Part shown: piece after piece, positions 34,998 through 47,668 of the stretch | Layout of the letters: every line of letters begins with the position of its first letter | Numbering within the stretch: the stretch's first letter is position 1 | Origin: Gonatopus flavifemur | Lineage: Eukaryota > Arthropoda > Insecta > Hymenoptera > Dryinidae | Assembly (NCBI GenBank): GCA_018340375.1 | Contig: JAFFJZ010000002.1 | Location: forward strand, 29,936,001-30,000,000 | Direction of reading: 5' to 3' | DNA: 64,000 nt | Notes under the pieces: generated by a model | Database searches by the model: none | What the model was told of the DNA's origin: nothing | What the model saw: only the letters and a program-made list of their open reading frames with translations | Program-made: the position numbers and the translations under genes

Positions 34998-35576
34998 CCC
35001 AAGTGTGTATTAACGGCGGGCCCAATCTAAGCCCAGGGTGGGTGGCCTTGCTGCCCAACGTGGGACCAAGCTGGGCAGACAAATGGGGCCAACCCTGGAA
35101 TGATGACACCGTTCCCAGCTTGACTGTATTGCTTCGCCCGAGGATTGGTAACACCATGAGCCCAGCATGAACCCAGACTAGGCAATCAATACTGCCCCTT
35201 CCTCGTTTTAAATTCTCCTCCAGCGGGCATGAATTTCAGCCCCATTTTGGCCCAGTCTTCCCAGTGGGCCTGGTGTTGAGCCCCATCGTGAACTAAAGTG
35301 GGACCAAAATTCATACACACTGAGGATTGTACACACACGCTCGGGAATTCAATTCACCCCAATCTTGACCTGACGCTGGTCCAAATTGGGGCCAAGTTCA
35401 AATGTGCCCGCACTAAGATTCATTATTTCCATTTCCTACCAACCATAATTGTATGGAAAATCACAACAGGGCAAAGATTGAGCCAACATGAGCCCCATCG
35501 TCATTCCTCGATACTGGGTTCAAGAGGATGTACCCAGCTTGGGGCCCATTGTCATTATAGGCAATACACGCTTGGG
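34998..35576. mobile_element. GGGCCCAA-word element, CCCAAGTGTGTATT ends, CA-flanked
   Basis: CCCAAGTGTGTATTAACGGC leads into GGGCCCAA, and the right end has TTGGGGCCCATTGTCATTAT, then GGCAATACACGCTTGGG. CA lies outside both ends. The interior is GC-rich for this window and repeats GGGGCCAA, GGGCCCA and CCAGCTTGG words. A second copy is at 59253-59601. Confidence 0.75.
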
Positions 35577-37069
35577 CAGAGAAAACTTTTCTACGAAATA
35601 TCGATCATGTAATGGGGAATTCATCAGAATTCGTCATACTTCAAAATCAGTTATTTCATGTCACCAACAAAATAGAACTGTATAGCAAATACCAACGGTT
35701 TCTACAACAGTATCAGTCACATCAGCGTTTTGGGATGAAGCCTGGAAGTGATAACATTGGGGAAGCATTATGAGATTCAAATTGACGAAGAAAACGAACG
35801 TATGCAACAAAAATATCCTCAAGTCTCACGATGAGATGATACTGGATGAATCTGTGATATCGTAAAAAACCTTCGCAACCATCAACCACACCAACTCGTG
35901 AATACAATTATATAGGGAGCTCAAGGCTGTCCCACAGCATGTAGCACGATACGTTCACCACTCGCATAAGCATCCGCAAATAAGGACATTGTTTTCGTAT
36001 TGATCTTTTCCCTGTTTTTTCACGTACGTGGAGTTTTGAGATCAGATGCGTGACTTACCTTCTTCTCTCTTTCTTATTTCGCAACCTTGTTATATTGATA
36101 TTGTGTCCTGGACTGAATTTCGATGACACTTTGCGTGGTTTATATTTCGCGTGGCTTGTGAGATGATTGATTTTTTTTTCCTTCCCATGTTCCATTTCTT
36201 TCCCTCGATCGAAGTTTAATATGGGCAACGAAGTGAAAGATTAGGCATATGTTACCAATAATCTGATAGAACAAATTATGACTTGGAATAATAAACAGTT
36301 ATTGAACCAACCAAAGAAGAAGTTTATCTTGTTCTCCTATTTTTGACCTATATAATAGAATACTTCATGACAGAATTTGAATCCTACTCGCTACAAACGA
36401 ATCGCGTGGGAAGGAATGAAACTATTCCCTAATAATCATTTCATCAAGTAATTGATTTTTTCATTCAAAAGTTTCTAATGGAACATCAACATCGCGCTTA
36501 TAAAAAAAGAGCAAGTATTCTTTATCACCAACATTTTCTGTGATTGAAAGGAAGGATAGTATTCAGTCCAATGAATTTTCAAGTTTTCTCGTACGTCAGG
36601 GAGGAAAAGATGTTTCTAATCCATCACTGAAATGAAAACGGGATCTTTGGCGGTGAGTTTGATCGATTCTTGAAGCGGAACGGATTCCAGTCAAAGAATC
36701 ACTCTAGGATTCAGGGGTTATCGATTGGTGAAAGATTCGTAGAACCAATCGCGCTCAACGCAACTGAGATATCTTTCGTGTCGTTGTCCTATTTCGGAAT
36801 GATTGATTTTAACGATGCAAATTGAATTATATTCCACTTGATAATTAATGTTTCCAAACCACTTCAGAACCGTACAAGAGTTCGTTGGTATGTTGGTTGT
36901 TGGAGAGTACTTATTCCACTTGGTCATTTTGTGACGATAAACTCTGGAGTAATAATCAAATCGAAGTTGGTATGCAGTGCATTCGAGTTACTGTGTGCAG
37001 AAGATTGATTTTGCTTGTAATATACGCAAAAAATGTTACTTTCGGACAAATTCGAGAAGAATTAGTGTA

Positions 37070-37962
37070 GGGTGAGGCCGGTTAATATGCCACACTTAAT
37101 GTTCCAACAAAAATATTTTCTAAATGTCATATATTATAGAAACAAAAATAATACCATTTGAAAGTATAATCATTAATGTTTATTTGATTAGCATCACAGC
37201 TTCAGGGTTCTCATAGCTGAGCGGTGAAATCGGAATTCCCAAAACTCTCCAAAGTGGCGTTTTACCCCCTATCTGTGGGTAAAATGCCATAAGCATTGGG
37301 CTAATGACTTGAATGAGAATGAATGATCAAAAATCTACGGAAATCAATAATTATAAGAAATCCTTAAAAAATATAACATAAATGTATAATATAGACACAT
37401 ATTGTAGAATATTGGTGTGAAAAAGTGAAATTATCAACTATTACAAAAAATATTCAAATGACATTGAAATATCACACTTGGAGGAATTTGACGTTACATT
37501 TTTGCTAAATCTGCATTGTATCATTTGTTTCAGGGGTAATTGACACCAGTGGCATAGTGGCATATTACCAAAATTGAAAACTGGCATTCACCCCCTATAC
37601 ACAAAAAAAATCATGATTAGGAATTCTTCTACGCCATTAATGATATTCTTAATGGTTTGTGGAATTATAATATTTGTTAGATGGGATAATTTGTCATCAT
37701 TCATCTTTCAATTATAAATTAATAAACATTAACGAAAAATTCAATTTTGAAGTACAGCATAAAATTACATGAGGACATTGTGTTTTCAACTTACGTCAAT
37801 TTCTCGAATAAACAAAGACATGCAAACAAATAACTGTTGTAATATGGATGCAAGCACTAAAATGAACAAATCAACGTATTCCTAAAAAATATCTGTGTAT
37901 TGAACATGAAATTATCGAAAAGTGGCATATTACCCGAGGTGGCATATTACCCGGCCTTACCC
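37070..37962. mobile_element. 0.9-kb GGGG-type element with GGCATATTACC motifs, TA-flanked
   Basis: GGGTGAGGCCGGTTAATATG at the left against CATATTACCCGGCCTTACCC at the right, TA on both sides. GGCATATTACC, GGCGTTTTACCCCC and GGCATTCACCCCC recur inside as variants of the terminal motif. AT-rich core, no transposase frame. Confidence 0.85.
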
Positions 37963-38187
37963 TACTAGATTTTAACAATTTGTTGATTATTTTTTTGACA
38001 TGCAATGAGATATTTATTCAATATAAATAATCTCCTTCATTTTTGTTAAGACATGTATGAAGACAATAGTTTGTCTTTGGAAATAGATTATATCCTTATC
38101 TTGTTCATCTGGAGACTTATAAGAAATTTATCGGCATTATCAAACCACGTTAAACAAAGACTGCCACCTCTGAATTTAGATACATAT

Positions 38188-38442
38188 ACTGAGAAAAGAG
38201 ATTTAGTTGATGTATGTCCAACCAAAATTTTTCATTATCGTAACTAAAAGTTTTGTGGGTTCAACCAAAAAGGTCCTACCAAATCACCTTTAGTTCAGGA
38301 AATGGAACGTGATATGGTCAGGTGATTTGCTTGGCGTAGCCAAATTTTGGTAAGACCCACTAAATTTTGAGTTATGGCAACAAAAAATTTTGATTGGGCA
38401 TATAAATGTTTCAGTAGACACAACAAAACAGTCTCCTCAGTG
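38188..38442. mobile_element. CCAAAATTTT-word MITE, ACTGAGAAAAGAG start
   Basis: ACTGAGAAAAGAGATTTAGTTG at the left is a diverged inverse of CAACAAAACAGTCTCCTCAGT at the right. The inner arms CAACCAAAATTTTTCATTAT and CAACAAAAAATTTTGATTGG pair, as do TTGTGGGTTCAACC and TAAGACCCACTAAA. Confidence 0.65.
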
Positions 38443-39996
38443 TGCTTCACTTTGTGATATCATATTTTTGAAGCTGAACATTCACATGCAAGCAATTCAT
38501 TTCTAAGTTTGTCGACGCCTTGATTTGCTTCAATTCTTTTCCATAAAAATCATTGACTTGATGAATGAATTTATCAAGTTTCAGTGAGAGTCATGTCAAG
38601 AATTATTGAATCAATTCCTGTGTTCCCTTCACATGCATGCGTTCTTCAATGGAAAATATGTATTACGTGTTTATTTGGAAAAGGGTTCCCACTCATTCAT
38701 CATTCTGACCATTATCTGGACCAATATTCAAATTTCGGATGTCATTCGCCATAATTCCACTCCTCAAAGATGTTGGATTGAAGTGGATAACGATTGTAAA
38801 ATCGGATCTCTGAGATGGAGGACAGAGTGAATACATTTTTCATGTGTATTTTTCTCTTTTTTTTGGCCTCTTTTAAACCTCTTCGGCCGTCTTTTATTTT
38901 CTGTTCTCAAACTGGATGTTTTGTGATATCTGTGAATGCTATGCCATAACATGTCATTCATCTGGATCAGTAGGGGGGTTCCACAAACGAACAGAACGAA
39001 GCCTATATGGATTATTTAATCAGATGTATATTTGATTAATGCATCACTCATATAAATTTCCTGTTGGATAAGTCTAGGTGAGATATGGTTTAGATTAAGG
39101 GGACTAGAATATGAAGAAGTTGGAGAGGGGAAATATCAAATTCTGCGCGAACTCTTTTTCAAAAGCTACTCAATTAATACAAATTTGTAGCGAATGATGA
39201 TCAATTACACACTTGAAATGCGCGCTGCTGCGCACTTTGAATCTTCAAATGATTTCTTAAGATTCAAAAATAAAATCGTAATATTTGTTGACGTTCAGAT
39301 ATTCAAATTTTACAATTTTATTCTTCAGCCTCCAGATATAATTTGGAGATACGCGGCAGTGCGCAATGCCAGGCATGTGATTCATTATTATCCACTTTCA
39401 ATTTATATTAATTCAGTACCTTTCGAAAAAAGTTCGTGCAAACTTTGACTTTCCCCCTCTCTCGCTTTTTCATGCTTGAGTCCCCTTAATTAATACATAT
39501 ATAATATGTCTTTGACTTGTGAAATACTATTTATATCATTCACATTCGAAGAGATGAAACAATAATTGTATTGAATTCTTGTATAATGAAGAAATGTTAG
39601 TGACACCCACGAACATCTCCCGATGTTTGCTTTTAAGACTTGATTTAAAAAGAGAAAAAGTGGTTCCATGTTCAAATTTTACCAGTAACAATAATACGTT
39701 TATATGACACTCAACATGCAACATTGAACGAATTATACGTTATCACTAATAACCAGATTCGATTGCGTGATATTATCACAAAAATTGAATAACGTGAATA
39801 TATTCGAACGCAACCATACTCCGGCGTCGTGAGAATACTGAGACTAAATGCTTGTATTACGGCATGATCTAACTATCAGATAAAAGGAAAATTGATGATT
39901 ATATGAATATTCAGACCTGGAATCGATGATTTTACTCGTAGTACCATGATTGATGATGAGATTGAGGAATCGGAGTGATGATTTTATCATTTACTA

Positions 39997-40260
39997 CACT
40001 GAGAAGACTGTTTAGTTGCAGTAACCAAAAATGACATCAAACAAAAAATGTAAGTTTCCTGAACTGGAATATTGTCTGTTTCAACAAGAATTTTCAGTTG
40101 AAGGAACCAATATTTTGTTGTGACAACTGAATTTTTTATTTGATGTCGTATTTCACTAAATTTTTAGTCACGACAACTGAACAGTTTCTTATTCCTGGTT
40201 GGAAATGTACCTAGTTGAAAATCCACACGGTGAAATTAAGGAAGAACAGTTTTCTCAGTG
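39997..40260. mobile_element. CAACTG-word MITE, CACTGAG ends, TA-flanked
   Basis: CACTGAGAAGACTGTTTAGT at the left and ACAGTTTTCTCAGTG at the right, TA on both sides. It is a fuller relative of 20987-21184. Confidence 0.8.
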
Positions 40261-40846
40261 TAAAATTAAAATTGATAATTTACTGACAGCTGATAAATAC
40301 TTGAAGTCAGAATTTCACCGTCATTAGAAGCTAAAATCAATGATTTCACCGCTAACTAGAACTGGAATTGATAATTTCATCATTGCAGAGAGGACTAATA
40401 TATTCATTACCAAGTAAAACTCAGCTTGAAAATCTCACTGATGATTCGCACTAAAATTGATAATCCTACTGATGGTTCAGCCAAAAATTGATAATTTCGA
40501 CATGAAAAGGGATTCAAATCTCAGATCATTCATCACCGAGTGGGCAAAAAAGATTCGAAATTTTTATTGAAAAAACCGGTAGTGTTTGATTCCTTCTCGC
40601 AACCAGGGATTTGGGATTTCTCAAACTCATCAAAATTGTTCGTAATTTTGAATTATAACATCATCAGAAACATTACCATCACTTTATTCTTGTATGTCAC
40701 TTTCAAAATACTTCATTCTTGCGGTTGTCATTTTTGCATAAATCATTTGCATGAGAGTGTATGATCTCCTGTGGTATTCTGTATTAAGAATAATATTCAC
40801 TCCGATTATATTAACCATGGAATAATGACTGAGCAGTTTAAACAAA

Positions 40847-41000
40847 CACTGGAAAAAATTATTTTGTTGAAATGTGATCAACAAAAGAATTTTGTTATCT
40901 CGATAAAATTTTTGTTGTTTCAAGCAAATTTGTGTTGTGTCAGCGAAATTCTCCCGTTGGAATTTTGTTGGGATAACAAAGTTTGTCCATTTCGCTTCAT
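40847..41000. repeat. AACAAAA/TTTTGTT-word repeat
   Basis: CACTGGAAAAAATTATTTTG starts a block in which TTTTGTTG, CAACAAAAG and AACAAA words alternate. The right end is not defined, so the element boundary is uncertain. Confidence 0.4.
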
Positions 41001-42616
41001 TAGACTGATTCATGTCTTCTCACGTGAGAAAAAATTGTATGAATTTTGATGAATAATCCATGCATTATTTCTTGAATGCTCATGTAAATCACATACTTCT
41101 AATTACATGGGTTCATATGTGCGAATAATTCAAAAGTCATCTACGAATCATACAACAATTCCTCTCCAAACACAAGAAAACAAAGGAGGGTTCTCAGAAA
41201 AGGATAATACAAAATTCTTCCCGTCATTGTTTCAAAAAAAGCATTATCGTATACAAGTTATTCGATTGTATATTTGACAAAATCGAGATAATTGAGAGAA
41301 GTATGGGAATTCATTATCTGTTATTTGAAAGCTTGGAAGCGATATTCTTGGATCCCCGAGGAAGTAAGCGTATCTTGAATTAATAAGAGGGCCTACTTAA
41401 TTATTGAATTACGTATAAGATTTATGTCTCTTCCCTTCGCTGAACTTTTCATTCTTAACCCTGATCTACTTTTGTCAAAATGCATTTATCACATCCTGAC
41501 AGGAATTTATCTACGTCAAGCTTTGAGTTGGATTTTTAAATGAGATATGCCCTCGATTCCACGGAGCTTACACACAGAGGAGATTCGGAGAGTGTATCGA
41601 TCGCAGCGTGTATAGGATTTTCATTCACGTTCGAAAAAAGGGAAATCAGATGAATTGTATTCAAATATATTGACATAGTTATTCAGCGACAAGTTTTTAC
41701 AATCGGAATGTTTCTTCTGAATACACGTCCAATCATCCATAACTATGTCCTGTGGAGTGAAGAATAGATAGCAAAGAATTCAATCACTCTATTTTTCGTG
41801 GTATCCATTTCATGGAGAAGAAAAAAATCGAAAATTAATATCATTTTCAAATTCGATTGAGTTACTATGACAATTGAATTCATGAATATCAAATTCGCAG
41901 AAGACGAAACAAGATAAGGGATTATGAATTCCTTTTGAAATGCGGAGGTTTTCTTCCGTAAGGAATTTCGGATGTTGTTCATGAATATTCAGATTGCGAA
42001 AATTACAAAATTTGAATCTCTTCTTCAATTATAGTGTGTGTGTGAATCAACAAAGATTCGTGAGTTCATTCTCCATTATTGGAATGAGAGGTATAACTGA
42101 TGCATTCTATTAGGGCTTCGCACAAGACTCGCGTCAAAGAAAGAGAAAATAGTGACCAATGATTATTCAAATCTCTTGGAATATCAGGATGGTCAAGATA
42201 ATTTGAGAGTATAAATTGAATCAACGGAATCAGCAGATATATATGGCGAAATATGCAACAAGACCTACACCGAGACTAATTCCGAGGCTACTTTCGAGAC
42301 TGAATTGATATCTTAGTGCTCTTTTTCAATGGAGTCGAAATTCCATGTGATTTTGTCACACCTTGGGTAGAAGCTTGATTCCCTGAAAAATTCTTATATT
42401 TCAAATTGTTAGAATTCAATTCAAGACGACAGTTTCGTGCGAAGCCCTATATTCTATAAAGCGATTGGAGAATTCACTCTCAAAATCTATTGAAACATGA
42501 GAATTAATTCTCTACTTCTTCTGAAAAAACCCTCCAATGATCACGACACAGAGTCATGGTACTATGAGAGTGAAGAGAAATTTTCAAATAGACGTATTGG
42601 TAACAGTATATCGAAC

Positions 42617-42945
42617 CCCAATCAGAAAAATCCGTGATATGCCAATGTTGACAACAGGTGCAGTACAGTGCCAGTATTGGGTCTCCAACACTTGGTCAAC
42701 ACATACAGGATCAGTACTGGATACATAAAAATACAGTAATATGCCTGTACTGATAAACCAGTACTGAGAGCTTAATACCGGCCAGGTACTAACCCAGTAC
42801 TGGCCCTGTACTGATTGCGAATCATGGCATCAGTACTCAATCCCCAGTACTGAAAAAGCGTTATCATTCCAGACAAATGCCAGTACCCTGCCAGTCTTGA
42901 CTAGTACTGGTGCAGTACTGCGCCTGTTGTGAATTTCTGGTTGGG
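42617..42945. mobile_element. CAGTACTGG-word element, CCCAATCAGAAA ends
   Basis: CCCAATCAGAAAAATC at the left against GAATTTCTGGTTGGG at the right, with GACAACAGGTGCAGTAC and GTACTGCGCCTGTTGT as inner arms. CCAGTACTG or its close variants occur about a dozen times between them. Confidence 0.75.
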
Positions 42946-45900
42946 ACTCAAGAATACGAACACAGCCCATTCCCAGCCGGTGTGTATACATAGTTTTCGT
43001 TAAATAACCGACGATGAATTTCCTATTATCCGTTCAAGTATCTTCCATGACTGGATGTCAAAGTAGATCAGTAATGAAGCCATCTGATCATCAGTCGAAG
43101 TACGGCCACGCTAGAAATGAATAAAATGGGCACTCTTTACGTCCTCGCAAGGCCATATATCAGTCTCAAGTGAGATGCTTGCATGGCCTAGCAGAGCCTC
43201 TCAACACCTAAAAGAATTTCGAGAGTAATTCTTATCAGGGTATTCAATACAACCTCACTACCTAATTAATAATTCTAAAATTGCTAATTAATCGCTTGAA
43301 AGGATTTCAAATGATTTCAAAATTTCAATACAAATAGTTCCAAAAATTTTCGAACATATTGAAAATAATCGCATCTTTCGAGGGATGTAATCAATACATT
43401 CGACAGAACTCAACATGAATAATATCGATTCTCTCCGGTTCAAAGTGTTTCACTTACTTCCTCCAAATATTATGAAATAATGTAAGCACGTGAGGTTTAC
43501 AAACGACTATGTACATGCATTACGAATACTTTGTTCTCGGCTGTATTGGGAAATATTCGGTTGTGTATTCACGTAAACTGCATACATGCATCAAGTTGAA
43601 GAAACGTAAGAGTGTTTGTCTATGTAACGCCAAGTGCTCGTGTGTTGACGCATGGATACAAGTGTATATGTATACATGAAATTCTCAAGTCACGTTTCGT
43701 GTTCCATATGTGCATGGCAATGTGGGATACCGACAACGTTTACCTACAAATGGCCCATTCTCTCTTTTTCCGGGCGCAAACAATTTCGCTGTAGTCACGC
43801 CTTAGGCAGATCTCAAGGTTCTGTACGTCCCTCCTCATGGCTCCCCCATTACCTTCCAGTGGAGTCCATTCATTGATACACGAACAAAACTCTCTCTTTG
43901 AACAACACGTCCTATAGAAAATTTCCTGCAGATAAAATTCATTTCGAATATCAAAGCTGGACTAAAAGCAATTGCTGCATTTGATCTCTCGCGTCTTTTG
44001 GGAATATACCGGTCATTTAGCATGTATGCACATTTTGCGAATTCCGTTTTCGTTGGAATAACTGGAAAATGGAGGAATGCGCGGGAGTGAATGTTCTCAT
44101 AATACCAACGTGCGAGTTGTGAGGGTTTTCCATTTCGTTAATGATAACCATTCTTTCTTGAAAGCCATCAAACAAAATCCTCTGTAGTATTATTGACGCT
44201 GAATGTTGATTTTTGGACGATAAAAATTTAATCTATTGAGAAAACGTTCAAAATAATTGTCCATCCATTATGAACAAACGCAAACAAGTCATAGAAAATT
44301 CCTCTTTGGAATCTATGAGAAACTCGAAGGGGAAATTGTATTTCCTCTGATGTCCTTTATTGTAGTCTTTCCCATCCCATTCTCCTCTCCATTCCACTTC
44401 CTATCCACACCGTAACCGATCAATTTTCCTATTATCTGAGAACGACACTATAGTCCATGAGGAGAGGTTGGTTATAGGGAAGGAGGAGGATAAGCGAATA
44501 GAACTGGAATGGATAGAAAGATCGCTCCTGCGAACAATTTAGTGCAAATTGGAATCCGAATGAAGTCCTAATGGTTAGCTCTAAGAGGCCGAGGACTGAC
44601 TGCGAAGGACGCAACACGGATGAACGACAGTCCAATTATTTTCTTTATTTTTCATGTAAGATGGTCAACTATGAGATCATATCCGAGCCGATAAATTTTT
44701 CGTATGACTGAAAAACGGATTTCGCGAGGATATTTTTCTACGCCATGGATCTTATCTTTGTAATTATTGTGTTGTATGGATTATCTCACTGGATTTTTAT
44801 TGTGTGGGAGTAAAAATCCTGGAGATGGAATAGATCTTCTCTTCAAGATAAGTATCAGGATTTGCTTCACTTATGATGAAGATGGGTATATGATGTTCTT
44901 TATATTGACATTTACACAAATTCATTCGATACTCTTCAATTATAATGTTGTTCGATCGGTATTTCTTCATTGAGTGAATTGATTCACTTTCATCCCTCGA
45001 TTTATCCTGTAACGTGTCAATTGAGAGAGACATAGAGGTAGAGAAGTGAGGAGAGAGAATTAATACTGGATATATGATGAGAAAGGAGGAATGTAGAAGG
45101 AGAGGGGATCCAGAAATATAGAGGAGCAGTCAGTCAAGTCGATGCACTCAAAGTATACGGAAGTTAATCCTTTTCGAAAATTATATAAAAATTATACACC
45201 ACGTGGACAAAGTAAAAAGAAAAGGAACAAAAGAGACTTGACTTTGGACATTCAAGGATCAAATGGAATCCAGCAATTAAAAACGAATATCTAAGGACGT
45301 CTTAACTCCAAGAAACTATGAAGAATCTCTCTTCCTTCGCTTCTTATCTCCATTTAACAAAAGTTGAGTAATGTTTGTCGATCGACACCCGTTATGTATT
45401 TGTAACGCTATATGTAATTGCTAAAATCATTATATGTATGTGAAAACGATCGCTATTAGTATTTATATGTATGACGAAATTGTACTTGAAAAGTGGATAA
45501 ACTATTTGTTAACATATAAAGTTGTGAGTATATGAATTAATTTGCAACAATCCATGATTAATTCATGAATGAGGTGGATCAACTGTTGAGAAAGAAGATA
45601 AGATAAGTCCTTAAGAGGCTTATAAGTCAGCTCAATAATAAAAAATCTCCAGTCATGACAGGGAATGATCGGCCAGATATGAAACTAATGATCTGGACTG
45701 GTAATGAGATAAAATGATACTTATTCGCCACCAAGAATGTAATTATTATGCAATGTGGAAACAGACCCCTTGATATAAGAGAACAATCTATTTTTGTCTT
45801 TTAATGTGAATTATTTGACAATATATTTTGCAAAAATTTCCATTCAAAGACTCGAAGCGACGCACTGTCATCCTACAAGGTAAATTTCTCCATTTTATTT

Positions 45901-46053
45901 TTTTCGTGTTAAAAATAAAATCTTCCAGAAAAAATTCCATGCATCTGGTGTGATTTAGAATAATATTATCCAGAATATTATTCACAGAAACTAAAACTAA
46001 TACCAGTGGGAACGCTCTAATCTTTCACGAATTTCGAGATGGCTAAAAACTTG

Positions 46054-46355
46054 CACGGAAAAAAAGAAAATAACTGTGGCAGCTCCTCACTTTTTTAACA
46101 CCCTTTTTTAACCACCGCAGCTAAAATAATTGCAACCGTAGCTATTCTCCAGCCACCATAGTAGGAAATCGTAGCTATAACAGCACAGGTTTCGTAGTTG
46201 ATATTTGGATAATCAAATAATTTAGCTGTTGAATTTTCGTTGCGGTAGCTACATTTCTTGCTGCTACCGCTAAATAAGTAGCCGTGACAGACAAAAAGTA
46301 GCTGCCGTAGCTAATTTTTAGCTATCCAAATGATAGCTCATTTATTTTTTTCGTG
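46054..46355. mobile_element. AGCTG-word MITE, reverse-orientation copy
   Basis: CACGGAAAAAAAGAAAATAA at the left and TTATTTTTTTCGTG at the right. GTAGGAAATCGTAGCTATAA and GGTTTCGTAGTTGATATTTGG are reverse complements of phrases in the 4413 and 27547 copies. Confidence 0.75.
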
Positions 46356-47327
46356 TGCGAAGGCGACTTGTAAGTGTCTCGCAAGTATTTGATGAGTTGG
46401 CGAGTTTTTTTTTTGCTAGCGCAGGCGTTGCGAATTCGTCAAAGCTTAGAGCATTTCTACTAATAAAGCATCTTTCCTTCAAAATTACTGCCACTGTACA
46501 GTGAATTTGTGCAAATGCATCAAAACCGTCGGAGAATCCATGCAACTAATGAATTCAAATACACCGCAATTCGCAGCGTTTTTGTTTTCATTTCAATTCC
46601 ATCGAGCTATATTCATTCGTTCAATGTCAAATGCTGAATGATGAATGGATTTCGTAACACAGAAAATATAATATTTACATTGATATATCAAACCGTTATA
46701 TTTCTCATCAATTTTATTCCATTGAATCCTTGAATGTGTTCGATGTACGGTGATACGTTACAAAATTATTTTCGATTTATGTCACCGTCGAGCGTTTTTC
46801 ACATTCATTTCTCTTTGATTCATTCTTTGTGATAAATCACATAATTTGATTCAAATTAATCGAAGGACGGAATGAAGAATAAAAAATAACAGAGGTGAAA
46901 CGAACGAGACAAACGGGAGAAAAATTCTTCTGTGAACGACAAATTATGCTTTCTCTTTTACTCTTCGATGTTCGTCTATACGAATGCGACAGAATTTGTA
47001 ACTGGGTATGCGTGCATATTCGAGGGATACATACGCACATTGATGCCAATTTGAGCGCGCTTGGCTGGAAATTTACGGTCACGTCGATATTTCAATTATT
47101 GTTCTATCGATGAGAAGGCGCACAGATGTGGAATAGAACAGATCCCAAGATTCGTGAGACCTCAACCGTAGATGTCACGTTGTGGACATGATGTCGTTCG
47201 TACTTTGCGTTCGTTCAAAATTTTCACCTATGATTCGTTTCAATCATCGAAATATACTTAACGTCATTCAACACTCAACTTAAGAGTTCATCAGAATGAA
47301 AATACAAGGTTGAGTGATGGAAAAATA

Positions 47328-47668
47328 CACGGAGGAAGAAAAATTCATTGTGACAGCGGAATCTGATTTTGCGGGTAACCTTTTGCTTGAGCAGTGAATT
47401 TTTCGCCATCAAAGCAATCTTTTCAGCTATGAAAATGATTTTTGAGGGGCGACGGAAGAAAATTTTTACTTCTCCAGCAAAATTCGTTTGCTATTCTATA
47501 TATGATATTGAAAAGTTACTGGAGGAGCAAAAATTTCTTGCTGCCATAGCTGAAAAAGTTGCTGTAAAAGCTGATGGTTCACTGTAGCAGCGAAAAATGT
47601 GCTGCCTCACAGTTGAAGGCACCCAGCGAAATTAGATTTCACTGAGAAAAGAGTTTGCTGGTGAAAAA
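47328..47668. mobile_element. AGCAAA-word element, CACGGAGG start
   Basis: CACGGAGGAAGAAAAATTCA after TA, then GCGGAATCTGATTTTGCGGG and a matching right part GGCACCCAGCGAAATTAGAT. The interior has AGCAAAATT and TTGCTGCC words. An open frame at 47369-47587 lies entirely inside it and is not a gene. Confidence 0.6.

Noticed and set aside
43600..43900. Slightly GC-richer patch with overlapping plus frames
   Set aside because: No consistent frame, splice sites or recognisable protein; judged intronic.
47369..47587. 72-codon open frame
   Set aside because: It lies within an AGCAAA-word repeat element.
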